Shown here piece by piece: positions 33,888-47,100 of a stretch of DNA of 64,000 nucleotides. This DNA comes from Coturnix japonica (lineage: Eukaryota > Chordata > Aves > Galliformes > Phasianidae): positions 2,046,001 to 2,110,000 of the forward strand of contig NC_029536.1 in NCBI RefSeq assembly GCF_001577835.2, in the 5' to 3' direction. Made by a program: the position numbers and the translations under genes. Numbering within the stretch: position 1 is the stretch's first letter; the number at the start of each line of letters is the position of its first letter. The notes under the pieces were generated by a model. That model was not told where the DNA came from. It worked only from the letters and a program-made list of their open reading frames with translations, and searched no databases.

Positions 33888-35084
33888 GTGAGTGGGGCCA
33901 GTAGGACGAGCTGAGGGAGCTTCTCCCTATGAGCTGCATTATAAAGACGGAGAAATCGAGATGCTGTGGTGGCTTATGTAAACGTTACGATTTGTTTTTA
34001 ATGCTTAAAACACAAAGGATCTTTCATAAAAGGCTCTGAGGGGTGTAGGAACCCCAATAGTTATATATTAATCTGGACGATTTCATTGTATTTTTATTTT
34101 GTGGGTATTTAAAGGGATGTATTTAAAAAACACGGTATTTCTTTCAAGATTAAATTCTGTATGTTAAAGTGACTCAGTGTTTTTAACGAAAACCAGGTTA
34201 ATTTTGAGGAGGATTTTGTGTATCTGACCATATATTTGTTCTTAGTAGTATAAATATACTCTAGAAATATACTTCATTGAGTGTGTTGAATTGAGTATAA
34301 AGCCTTAAGGTATTTTCTAATGTGGAACTATGACATGTGAAAATCCCTTCCAGTATTTCCAGAGCCCTGAAAGAAACTGACTTGCTAATACTTCTATAGG
34401 GAAAGTGAGCTAAGTAGTGGTTACTAATTGCTGCCTGCTCTATAGATGTATTGTAAGGGCTGATAGATTCTTTGCCTTGAAAACACAGTGGATTTTCCAT
34501 CCTTCCTCGTTTGGATGGAGTCCTTTGTTTGGAAGGGAATAATCTGGCTCAGAAGTTCTCTTAAGCTTCATTGAACCCTAAGCAGGCAGCAGGATTGAAC
34601 TTCAAATTCCACCCCCCATAGTCAGTAATAAGATTACTGTGTTTTTCTTTTTGCCTGTGGTAAAAAGAGCGAATGAATTGAAATCACAGGCAAATTTGCA
34701 TCGTAGATATCCCAACTAATTGGGGAAATAAATTACTGATAAAGACTGAGCCTTGTAAGATGTTACGTCCATTATTTCTGCCCAGCCTAAGCTCGGGAAT
34801 GGCTGCTAACAGTTTAAGTGGGTTCTGTATGGAGTTTGTTCCCATAATAGCAATTCTGTGCCCATATTTACACAGCAGGATTCTGGAAGGAGCATTTTGG
34901 GTGGTGTACAGATTCTCTTGGGAGTGTGTTGGTTAAGACTGTGGTTCTTGCTGCTTAAAAGTTATGGTAACTGTGTTTGTAAAAACATATTGTAGATATT
35001 GCAGAAATATGGAGCTGTATTCAGGAAAACATAATAGCTCTACACCTATTGAGATTGTATTTGTATGTATTTTTTGACAACTAG

Positions 35085-37895
35085 ATGAGCAACAACAGTA
35101 ATAAGAGAGCACCGACGACAGCAACACAGAGACTTAAACAAGACTACCTTCGAATTAAGAAAGATCCAGTGCCTTATATCTGTGCAGAACCCCTCCCATC
35201 TAATATCCTTGAATGGTAAGACTTAGAACGAACTGTTCACACACTTGTGGAGAGAACAAGACTTTCCAGGCCATCAAGTCTGACTCCTTCACCCCTATAG
35301 ATTGTAAGGGAGTCTTGGTTTTGGGAGGTGGCATATGAAACTTCTTAAAGCGATCCTAGTCTTCATTTTTCTAGTGATGTGGATGGCTGATTGTTTAATG
35401 GCTTTCACACTCTTTGCATTTCTTCCTTTCACTTAGGCACTATGTTGTCCGGGGACCTGAAACAACTCCTTATGAAGGTAAAGGCATAAAGCTAAAGCGT
35501 TTTGCATTGTGGTTGGCATGTCTCATTAATTGCATGGCTTTTTGAATGGGCAAAGCACAGCTATGGTAAATAGCCCTGAAAACTACGAATGCAGTTGGAA
35601 AGCAGGCTGTAACTGGTGTGATAGCTTATTGGAAAGAGTTAGGGGTATGGCTGGCTGTTCATTTTTCTCTTTGTATGGTAGTGAAACCACATTTATATTA
35701 AATTGAAGATAAATAACTTTCAAGTGAGGACAGTCAAAATAACTTCAAAACACCTCATTTTGCTAATGTTTCATCTCTTAGGGTTTTATAGGATGATTTA
35801 TTTACGCCTTACTACATGAGCATCTCTCACTGAACTGAGAGCTGTATTGCCTTTATGAACTTGTGTTGTATTAAATATGCTTTGGCTGATGTTCCTTAAA
35901 TGTATTACAGACTAGAAAACAGAAACTAGAGTTTGTAATACAGATGGGGTGGAATTGTCTCCAGAGTAAATATGCTGCCAGGTGTGGGTTGTTTTAGAGG
36001 CACAAAATGATGTGCTTCATCTCTCTAGTGTGAGGAGAGGGAAAGAAATAGAGGGTTTTATTTAGCCCAATCTGAGTACCTCATCTTAATGCAAAATAAG
36101 TAATTCATCTCTTTGTGTAACGCAGGTGGCTATTATCATGGGAAACTAATATTCCCCAGAGAATTTCCTTTTAAACCTCCTAGTATTTATATGATTACAC
36201 CTAATGGAAGGTTTAAGTGTAATACAAGGTAAGGACTTTCTTCTAACACTTAAAGCAGTAAACAACGTTTTTTGTAATATATAAAGCGTGTAGCAGTTTT
36301 AATGACAAAAATAAAATGCCCTTTTGTTTTATTGTTCTAGGTTATGTCTTTCAATCACTGATTTCCACCCGGATACGTGGAATCCAGCTTGGTCAGTCTC
36401 AACCATCTTGACGGGCCTCCTTAGTTTCATGGTGGAAAAGGGTCCCACCTTGGGCAGCATAGAGACTTCAGAGTTTGCAGTAAGTTCCACGTTGCATGAT
36501 GTACCTTTTGGCAGTTCAGGGACTACTGGCTGTGACCTCCAGGTTAACACAACAGTGACAGCTGATATTTTGGTATCTTATCTGCTGCATGTGGTGAGCG
36601 GGTTGTTTTGCTCTGGGAATCGAGTCCGTTTTAGGCCTCTTAAAGTGTAGGTTGAGTTTAGAAATGCTTAGTGTATAGAATAATATTGATGGGTATGCAG
36701 ATGTAAATGGTGTAAAGTGTTAACTAACCAATTTCTACCATTTGTGTGGGGAGGAACCAGAACTGTATTAATTTTATTTCTATGCTCATCATTCTTGTTT
36801 CCTTCACAGAAACGACAACTCGCTGCACAAAGCTTAGCATTCAATTTAAAAGATAAAGTCTTTTGTGAGCTCTTCCCTGAAGTGGTGGAGGTAGGGGCAT
36901 TCATTCATATACTAATTTGGTTTTCTGTAGCTTTTCACCTTCTCTGTTTAGATCTATAAGCTAGTAGTTTAGGACTTTAAGATCTTAGTCTACTTTTATC
37001 AACCTTAGAGGCCTTTTAAAAGTCACTTTTGCATTGTGAAAGAATTAAAAGCTTGAATCTTGAAATTGGACTGTTTTGCTGTTACACAAAGATCCCCTGT
37101 GTAGGAAATTGCAAGACATATTTAGAGTCATAAAATCATAGTATGGCCTGGGTTGAAAAGGACCACAATGATAATCTCATTTCAACCCACTGCTGTGTGC
37201 AGGGTTGCCAATCAGCAGACCAGGCTGACCAGAGCCACATCCAGCCTGGCCTTGAATGCCTCCAGGGATTGGGGCATCCACAGCCTCTTTGGGCAACCTG
37301 TTCCAGTGCATCATCAACCTCTGTATGAAAAGCTTCCTTCTAATATCCAACCTAAACCTCCCTTGTTTCATTTTAAGACCTTGTCCACCCTCATAAACAG
37401 CTGTTAGTATTTAGTATTGTTGTTACAGCCTTGACTGGTATGTGTGCAGCAGACATGGCTATGATGCCAGTAACTTACAGTTGTGTGGAGTAGGACTAAT
37501 CTTTGTGTATCTGGCCTTGTAAGAACTGAGCTTCTGAAGTCTATTCAGGACACACAAAAGCATGACAGCTGTCAGTTTCAGGTATTCTCTTCTTTCTTCT
37601 TTTTCTCCAGGAGATTAAACAAAAACAGAAAGCACAAGAAGAGCTCAACAGCAGACCTCCATCCCTCCCTTTACCAGATGTTGTCCCTGATGGGGAAGCA
37701 CACTACGGTCAGAATGGAATCCCCCTTCTGAACGGGCACGTTCCATTGGCTCCTGCCAACCATCCTGGCCTCCAACAGGCCAACCGTAACCATGGACTCT
37801 TAGGTGGAGCTCTGGCGAACTTGTTTGTTATAGTTGGTTTTGCAGCCTTTGCCTACACAGTCAAGTATGTACTGAGAAGCATAGCACAAGAATGA
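35085..37895 (+). CDS. UBE2J2: UBE2J2, ubiquitin-conjugating enzyme E2 J2 (ER membrane, ERAD)
   Basis: Six coding exons: 35085-35215, 35437-35477, 36126-36228, 36341-36479, 36810-36890 and 37611-37895. They give 780 nt and 259 residues, the same length as human UBE2J2. The ATG sits immediately after the splice acceptor ctag. The UBC fold begins after [20 protein letters not shown]. The catalytic cysteine is Cys94 in [20 protein letters not shown], a Ubc6-type active site. After a polar linker the C-terminus has one hydrophobic segment, [18 protein letters not shown], near residues 231-248 with a short basic end, which fits a tail anchor in the ER membrane. The enzyme conjugates ubiquitin in ER-associated degradation and is known for hydroxylated side-chain ubiquitylation (family knowledge). 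It has no nearby functional partner gene. Confidence 0.98.
37126..37390 (-). repeat. CR1 LINE 3' end fragment in a UBE2J2 intron
   Basis: This is the longest CR1 copy seen here. The plus strand shows the reverse complement, starting 'tcataaaatcatagtatggc', passing through 'agccacatccagcctggcct' and 'gggcatccacagcctctttg', and reaching 'cagtgcatcatcaacctctg'. It lies in the last UBE2J2 intron, antisense to the gene. Confidence 0.93.
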
Positions 37896-40690
37896 GGAGA
37901 ATAAAAGAAATCCAAGACCAAATTAGATGTAGTTGCTGAGTGAGTGGGACTTTTTGGGCATCTGACTTTTTGACACTGGGATAAACATTTGTGTTACCAA
38001 GTTACAGGTAAAATCTTGGTTGGCTCATGTCTTGCGTTTGGGAAGTGGAGTACGTTCAGTTAGTCAGAAAACTAAATGAAGTTCTGCTCACAGATCCCGT
38101 TGTCAAGTCAAAGCATTATTGATGAAACACCGACATTTCTAGTGCTTTGATTTTTATAGCACTTCTCCATCTGTTCCTTTTGAGATTTGAAAATGGGAAG
38201 CAAATAAAGCTTTTTACTTCATTGAACGATTTTTAAGAGTTCACACGTGGCGCATATCATTTTAGTTTCATTAGGGAAAGATTCTGTACACAATTGGGAA
38301 TGACTCAAGTGGAGAAGATGCAGGCTTCATAAGGATTTGGTTCATGTGGACATTGATGCTACAGAAGATAGGTGTTTTCATTTTTATAATAGGATGAACA
38401 TCGTTGCATATCTAGTAGGTAGTGATTAGATGAGTGGGGAGAATAACACCGTGTGTGTTTAATGTGCTGTCTAAATTGTCACCGTGTAATTGGAGGTTTT
38501 CTTTGGGCTACAGGGGGTTGTCAGCCTGTAGGAATGGTTAGCCAGAGAGTGTTTGAATTGCTCTTTAATGGGAATACAGGTAGCCGGTGTTATTTTGGAT
38601 TCGTTCATTTAGGGATTTCCATTTGGGGAGATGTTATATCTGAGAACTGTAATACTTTGTTGTGATCACCAGGTGCCACTGTTGGAAATAATAAAAGTTC
38701 ACAGACCAATGGAGAGTTGATGACCTATTGAGAAAACCTCTGGAATTGTTGGGTTTTAGACAATGAAGTAAACCCAGCCCTTGTGAAGTCTTGTCTGAGT
38801 AACAAATGAGCTTCATCAGTGTCTGCTTAATTAATCTGAAGTGTCACAAGCTGAAGGAACTGAACCCCTGGCATTAGCTCTGCTTGCTTACTTGAGAATG
38901 GGCCAAAAAATCCCAGAGCAAAACAAACAAACCCACAAAGCCCCAACTACTGGTTTTTTTTCCTAAGTTTTTGGAAGCTTTTGGCTTCTTGTTCTGAGTT
39001 TGTTCCTCTTCTGCTGAAAGCAGTAGAGTTTGTTGGTGGGATTACAGGGTTTCGATTAAAACAGCAAAGCTGTGAGTGTGGTTTGAAAGCCTGAAGTGAC
39101 TTTTTCAACTCATCCTGCTTTTTTTTTTCCTGCTTGGTTTTACCTAAATGCTTTTCCAGAGGCGAACATACTGTGCCTTTTAAAATTGGCAGTGATGTCT
39201 TGTCATCTGGGGAGGGTGCACTTGCTGTCAATGGTACAACAAAGGTGATAGCAGGGTAAGAAGCTCTGCCTCCAACTGCTTTGTCTTTTAGCCGTTGTGA
39301 AGAGCCCAATCGATATTACCTCATGTACTTTAAGCTTATTTTAAACTGTTCTATTTTCCCTTTCAGATTTGTTCTCTCTCTGCTTCTCTTGGTATCTTGA
39401 GTTGTAAGCAAAACTAAATGATAAACCAATGAGCCGTACAGTTTAGAGCTTCAATAAGCATGACCAATCCTCTGCACTAGGTAGGAGTAATCAAAGCTAG
39501 CAGAACAGCTCTACACTAAAGAAATCTTCAAGTAGATCTTGCTGAGATAAGGGAGGGAGGGGATGGGATGTGGAGAAAGCTGGGTTTTACAATGTATTTA
39601 TAGGTTTTTGACTTTGTGGTTTTACCAAATCTTATTTATAACTAATTTGCCTCTTGTGTGTGTGCGTAAATAGCTCTTGTTAAGAGGAGAAGCACCAATT
39701 TTACGTGTATCTAGAAGCAATTAGTTCTGTCAATGTGGAGGTACTGTGAAGGAAGGAGGGGTGTCGAGTCTTCCTTGCAGTGACAGGGTTTTCCAGGTGG
39801 CTTGTCAGTGATTTGTATTTATATTTTCTTCCTCAAGCAGATGGACCTTTAGCTGAGTCTGTTCTGCCTCACAGATCTTCGTATCATTCAGTTGTGTTTG
39901 TGTTCTCACAATGCCTTTTTAACCCCTGACGTCGCCTACAGACAGAAGCTTGTGAATGGTTGTCTATATTTATCATATGGAAAATCTTTTGTCCACGTAA
40001 CTGAAGACAAAGGCAAGGAGCCCCTGGGCATGTTGTGATCTCATCAAACAGCAAAGAAACCCCAAACCTTACTTTGCATTGGCAGTTTCTCTCCAATACC
40101 CTGGATTCAGAGAGATTAGACAGCTGTTTTGGGTGCTATTTGTTGAAAGCCAGCAGCAATATCTGATCAAACCCTTGCACTTTGAGTTTCACAGAATATC
40201 CATGTGTCCTTGCTTTTGGTAACAAGATTTATTCCCTTTTGTGTAGTTTGTCATTTTGTTGTTGTTTTTCTTTTTAAAAGCATTTGTAATAATATTCAGT
40301 ATCTCATCTTTTTGTTACCAAAGTCAGTAGGTGGAGTAAACCATTCTTTGCCATGCAAAAATAGTTACCGTGCCCTGAAGCAGTGAGTTACTTGATGTAA
40401 TAAGAGCTGGCCCTCAGTGTGTGATATTGGAACCAATGGTTGCCCCTTCACTTTCATTCTGCAATTTCACAGATGGCTGTAAGATGGTAGGGAAGTTTTG
40501 CAACTTGAATTGTGAGACGTTTCAATGCTGGCCTTTAATGACTTTAATGATCCTGGATTTATGTGTAGTCTTTTTTCTCCCCCCCCGAGATTTCAAGGAC
40601 ACAGGAATTACCTCACTTCAAGCATGTACTGAGGAGTAGAAATGACTGCATTGTAAAGTTGTTCGTTCATAATAAACGTTCATGATAAAG
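37896..40690 (+). other. UBE2J2: UBE2J2 3' UTR with alternative poly(A) signals
   Basis: AATAAA occurs at 38203-38208, about 300 bases after the stop and followed by a T-rich stretch, so this is probably the main site. Further AATAAA copies lie at 38690-38695 and 40671-40676; the last is followed by a GT-rich sequence and could end a 2.8-kb 3' UTR. Which sites are used cannot be seen from sequence alone. Confidence 0.5.
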
Positions 40691-43600
40691 TTTAAATGTT
40701 CTGTGGGACTGTTTCTGGCCAAGGAATCATTGCAAAGGAATCTAAACGATGGATATATGCAGCATAGGGAGCAAAAACACATTAGGATTCGCTAGGAACC
40801 TTTTATTAGTGGAAAGCACTTTGCACTGACAGCCTTAATTTGGACTTGGGGTGCTCTGAAAAGCCCAGAAGGGAGGAAGTCTGGTTCCTTTGGGCTCTTC
40901 TAGTAATAGCAACTCGTCGTTTCTATGGGCTTGCCACCAGGTGGGGTGGTAATTCCATTTGCTTTTAGGTGAGAGGCAGCTGAATGGCTGGGACTGCACG
41001 TGGTGGTGGGAAGCACACAGAGATCTAAGCAAAGAGGTGCTCTGGAACACAGTGCAGGCAGCTTGGATGGAGTGTTTTGCAGAAGGAAGTAAATCTGAGA
41101 TGGTGTGTTTTCATTCCAAAGCAGCTCTTGTGTCTGCTGTTGTATTTCGGTTTGTTCTAACAGCTGTTGTATTTTGGCCCAATCAACTTGAGTTTATAGC
41201 AGGTTGGCACTGGGAAGCTGCAGATTCACACCTGAGGGATCTACCATAGGAGCACTGCAGGTTTTGATCTGCTTATGAAGCAGATGTGGGTGTCAATGAA
41301 AAGGTAACGTGCCTTCTGTGTTGGCTTCAGAACTCCTCATCTCTGCACCAAGGCTTAGCTGTTATTCCTTATAACTACACTGGGTGCAATGCAGATAATC
41401 CTGGCTTTTTGTGTATTGTTGTAATCAGGGAATATGGGATTACTGTGAGTAAAAGGCAGATTGTGCAAGTGGAGATGAGGGGTGTAGTAACAAGTTTCTT
41501 GCCTGACTTTTCAGCTTCCTTTCCAGCTTTATGCACAGTTCATACAGCATTTACAAATGGCTTTTGGCTTGCTGCATGGCTCCTTTATTTGCTTGAGATC
41601 CCTCCTCATGCAGAACTGATGGTGTACTCTGAGTTACTCCAATTAATGTGGAATGGTGCACTTTTGAGCAACTTATTCCTATTATCTTTTTTTGCAGACA
41701 GAGGTTCCACGCTCTTCTAGGTGCTCAGATGCTTTGGAACTGTTGCAGCTGGGATATAAGCACAGCAAGGTGTGCAGTTGTCATACAAGCAATGCAATGA
41801 ATTTAAAGTTGGAGGGGAGGCAATGAAAGCACCAACACTTGTTGCAGCCCTAAGAAAACCACAAGGGAGGTTTGCTGTGGTGGACTTAGGAGCTGTGCCT
41901 GCCCCAAATCTGAGGATACAGCCTTGGCATTGAGCTCTTGGCATGAGAATGGGGATGTTGCAGGGCAGACGGCACCAGCAGACCAAGAAGTGATTTCCCC
42001 ATTCCAACTCTGAATGTCATTTCATGCCCTGGTGTGTGGATCTGTCAGGCTGTTTAGCTGCGATATGACAGATTGTCCTATTAATGTGTCATCAAGTGCA
42101 CTTTTACAAATTCATGGCTTGTCTACAACTAACCTGAAAAAGAAAAAAAAAAGAGAGCCTTAAGTATGAGAAGGCGCCAAAGAAAGTTAAATATTATTAA
42201 CAAATAAAGTCTGCCACGTAGTTTTGATGGAATGTGAGCTGCTTGGGGGAGGGGTGAGATGCTGTTAACTATTTAGCTTCTCTCCAGCACCCCTTCTGGC
42301 TCTCACTCTTAACCAAACTTCACTTTCCTTCCTTCTTTCTACTGAAGATTCTTGGCTTTTTGTGCTGGGATGGTTGATACCTTGGTTTCTCTGAGATAGA
42401 AGAGCTGATGGGTGGCTCTTAAAGGCTGATGATGAGCTATATTGTTGTACCTGGGTAACAAGAGGCATGATAAGGAGGTTTTAAAGCCGGCCTGCTGCTT
42501 CCTGGCATCACATTTTGTCATTCTTGGGTGACACAAGTACAAGCTGAGATGAATTTGTGCATCCTGGTGTTACAGAGAGAAATAGGCTGTTTGTTCTCAG
42601 CTTCAAGCAAGTAGCAAAGCTTAGCAGCTTGGCCAGATACCTCCCATGCGAAACCTTTGTAGATGTGTTTCTCCTTTTGGTTTTCTGTTCATTTTAATGA
42701 AGAGCTCATCCCCCAGTTCTTTGAATACAACAGAAAGCCCCCATTGAACTATTCTACTATGGGACTCAGGGGAAGCACAGCTCACCCAGCAAAGGGCAAA
42801 GCATCTGCTGCTGTGATGCTCAGTGCCTATCCCAAGCCACAGCTTTTAAGCACTGCCATGCACTCGTGTAGAGCTCCAAGGCTTCCCAGAAAGATGGTGA
42901 TTCCTCAGAGATAATGAAGGGGAGGTACAGAGCAGGGCTGAGGGGAGGGAGCAGGGAGCGGGCACTGATTTAAATCTGCCTGGCACACAGGCCAGCTCCA
43001 CTTATCAGTGAGTCTAATAGGAATGTGAAGAGAATAGGCTTGACAGCTCATTAGAATGTGATCCCTCCTCCTCTTTTTTTTTTCTCTTTTTTTTTTTTCC
43101 CTTCAAGTTGATGGAAACTCGTTCAGGAAAGAAATGCTTATTTGCTGAGGTAGAGCAAGAGCTGAGGAGGGCTTTGCCAGTTTTCAGCCTGGGAAAGGAG
43201 CAGCGTGGACACATCAGTGATCAACGTTTGGAGGTACCTGAAATCCTGCCAGGTGTGACACCATTTCTGCATCCTAACAGCTGCCATCAGGACTCACTGC
43301 TCATCGTCTCATTAAAGTGAAGGCAAACCCAGCTAAAGAGGGAGAGAAACCTAAACTCAGGAAAACTTTATCTGCTCCTCATGGACCGAGGTACACCCTC
43401 AGCTTCTTTATTTATCCCTGGTTTAACTGTGTGACCGGTGAGGATCTGACTCTGTCCCTAGAAGGCTGAGCACTTGGCAGGGATGCTCTCATCCTCTGCA
43501 GAAGAGTGGTGACTGTGGCAGCTCCCTGCCAGGACAGGATGAGGACTTGTCATAGGTGCCCTTCGAAGGAGGATGGATGGGACCTCGTTGTTCCTGCTTT

Positions 43601-44168
43601 GCAATGAACACAGCACCTTAAATGACAGAAAGTGAAGCCTTTTCCTGAAGAGGAGCAACCAAACAGCCCCCTCCTAATGAGTTTGTGTCTGCAGCTCCGA
43701 CCTGAGCAACTCTTGCCCTGAGCAATCTGACTTCTCTGGGTTTCATAGCTAAGTGCGTTTTAATCGAGGCTGAAGACTTATTGTGTGGGGGGTAAGGGGG
43801 GGTGAGGAGGGGGAGCGACACTGCAAGGTGGGTGGCAGGGCTTCCCAGGGCCCCTTGTATTTATGTAAGCTTCAGGAGCCTGAATGGACTTACCTCTGCC
43901 TTCGAGTGAAGCCAGATTTGCAGACAAGTTTATCTATACCATTTCAATGTGTCCTGCTTGAACAGAGCTCTCTCCAGCAACCCAGCACGTCCATGCATGC
44001 TGCTCGTTTGGCACTGCATAGCCCAGAGGATTGTCTTTAGTAATTCTAACCTTTGTATTTTATATTATTGCTTTTCTAGAGAGAAGTCTGTGTCTGTACC
44101 TCTTATTGGTGGTGAAGGTTTTTGTGCTTGGAGAGTGCCCTTCCTGACTTGGCCCCTCCCTTTGCAAA
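40691..44168. other. Spacer before C1QTNF12, including its unseen promoter and 5' UTR
   Basis: No gene or recognised repeat was found. A long T-rich tract lies at about 43063-43103. A possible splice acceptor (gcttttctag, ending at 44079) lies about 90 bases before the C1QTNF12 start codon and could mark a 5' UTR intron. I could not identify the promoter. Confidence 0.45.
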
Positions 44169-47100
44169 ATGAAGGGCTGCACCTGGGTGTTTGTGGCCAC
44201 TTTGCTTTGCCACCAGTTCTGCTTCTTCAGAGTCACGGCAGCAAAGAAAGAGAGAAAGATGAAGAAAGAACCCAATCAGTACACGGAGCCTTTCAATGCC
44301 ACCCTATCCAACAGCGAGGAGCTGCACGGGCATCCCAAGGTAGGTGGTACATTATCAGCCCTTGGTTGAACTCATTTTGGCAGCAATATGATGCTGGTTC
44401 ATCTTCCACTTTAAAGAGAGTTTTCTCCTCTTTGCACAATTTGTTTCCTAGCAATTCCAACACCTGAGCTTTCTCAGCATTGCCATTGAGAGTCGTGGTT
44501 GAAAGTTACAGGTGGGAAACACATTGGTGTGTGTTGGGGGTGATTGCAGCTCTGGCAGCGGGGGATTCAGGATCCCAGTGACAAACATAAGGCTGTGTGC
44601 AGTGACTTCTGATGGGCAGGATCCTGCAGTTCAGTGCTGGGGGGGTCAGCCCAGGCTGCAGGATGAAAGTCTGCATGGGAGTAGGAGGGGAGTTCAGGTC
44701 CTAGGGTTAGGAGTGGGATGGAATGGGAGGTTGCAACATTGAGACCAGAGGGAGTGTCCCCTGTCACACTGCCCCTAACCCCTCTCTGCTCATACAGAAA
44801 TGTCCCTGGTGACCTTTAGAACACGACTTTGATCACAAGCATTAGGGGTGGCAGTCACTATAGCAATTGAGGAACAACCTGTCAAAAATTGGGGCATGGA
44901 GGAGGGGGGGGGGGGCACTTTGGAACAATTGGTCTGACATTCTAAACGTCCCTATTCAGTGCTATTGTGAGAGTAATTGGTTAAGGTTGGGCAAGTCTGG
45001 GAACAGTCCTCTGTATAAGAAAAGCTGGCTGCTGCACTTGGAGTGATCATTAGGGGACTGCAGGCAGTGCTCGTTTTTGTTGTCTGTTGCAGGGCTTTGT
45101 CAGGACAGCTTGTATACATGCTGAGTTCTGGAGGCACTTACATTCAGTTGCTTTCTTGCACTTTCTCTACAACTGCTTCATCCTCCTTCTGCACAGGAGG
45201 CAGATATCGATCTGATTCAAACACATTCCAGTCTGTTTCGGAATTCATTTTGCTTGTGGTGAAATACACTGGACCAGAAGCAGAATATATTCTGATGGCA
45301 GAAGCAGGGTCCGGTTATGCTGATAGAGTCACACATACGTTACTGCTGGAAGAAACCCAGTCAGGGGTGTTCATTAACACAGACATGGGTTGGAAGCTGC
45401 AGTTTCTGTGTTGAAATGCCGTGCTTTAAAATATCCATGGCAAAGGTTTGGCACTGTGAGAGCTGCAGAGCTCAGCACGGGCAGGTTCTGTTTCATAAGG
45501 ATGGGACTAACCCAAATCTCTGCTGTTAATGCTTGTGAACTCTGCTTGATACACACTCCCCCAATTCTGCAATGTGGTTTTCTGCTTGGAATCTCTCCAA
45601 GGCTCAAGTATTGCTTCTGAACATTGTGGGAGTGACTGTGTCCCTGAGCACTGCTGTGAGCAGTTCTGCTTGGTGAAGGGATGCACAGGAACAACAGCAC
45701 TGTCCTATTTCCCTGCACTACATAACAGGAAAGATGGAATCCTTTTATTTTTTGGGGGGACCATGTGCTTTAAAAATGAAGGCTGTGTTTACCTTGGAAG
45801 GCTCCATGGGCAGCTGGTAGGTTTGTCAGAGCAGGAGTGAAGTGTCAGCACCATCAGTGCATGAGCCACTGATATATAGATGATATATAGATATATATAT
45901 ATAGAGAGAGAGAGAGAGCTGGGCTAAGTATTGCCTGGTGGAGCATCCAGGTAACGTGCTGACTATGAGCAGAGCTGAGTGCATTCATGCTGAAGTAGAG
46001 GGGATGATGGAGATGGAGCGAGTGGTCGGTGGAAGGAGGAGAGACATTGGGTACAAACTGAAATACAGGAATCCCACTTAAATGTAAGAAAAAATATCCA
46101 TCTTTACTGTGAGAGCCATCAGTCACTGGAGAAGGGTGAGTAGAAAGGCTGTTGAGTCTCCATCCTTGGGGATATGCAAAGCAGCCATCCTTATGAAATT
46201 ACAGGGATGACTGGAGGTCAATGGGATTTTACCTTCAATGGGATTTCTGATGATGTAATGTTTTTCAGTTCAGTTACCTGCTTTATGTGGACAAAGAGTC
46301 CTTGAAATATGATTTCCTCTGAAAGCACCACTCTGAGGCACTCCAAAGCATAGGGGAAGGGTTCTCTACCACCTGTAGCAGTTTTAACAGTCACTGCTCC
46401 ATTGGATTCATTGCATTTAGGGGGTGCTTAAGGGGAGAGGAGGAGCTTTGTGAGATTGAAAGAAATAAAGATTCCTTTTTATCACAGAACACAGTGGGGA
46501 TGTAGATAACCTGATCCCAATTGGGATTTGGCTGAGCTACCGAACCTAACGCTTCTGCTCTCAGGAAAGTTCTTGAGAGATCTTTTGAAAACCACAAGTG
46601 GTCAGGACCTTGGTTTTACATCTCATTAATAACCAGGGATGTGCACAATCATGGCTCAGCAGTGGCCAACACGGGGTTTCTCGTGCTTACAAATGGGATT
46701 TGTCACTTTTTAACCAGGTCCAACTAAAACAGGCTACTGGAGGAAATCAGTGGTTGACCGGTTCATAGTGAAGCTGACAGTGCTCTTGTTGGGGTCTATC
46801 GGATGTATAACATATACATTTGTGGATTAACTTACTTGAAATGCCAAGTCAGGTCGTTGTAGTTCTGGCAGCTGCTTAATTAGCAAAGAATTGCTAAGTG
46901 GAATTCCATCCCAGTTTGACAAATGCGTTGACAGCTCTGAGCAAAACTTCCAGTGCACTGACTTCAGGTGTGAAGAGTGAAGGCCAGAATGGTTGGGTGT
47001 ATATCCTTGGAGATCACCTCTGGCTCATTGCAATGGAAACGGTGCTATCCTCAAAGACCTACAACCTTCTCTTGCTTCTTTTCCATCCTCTTCCACCCTG

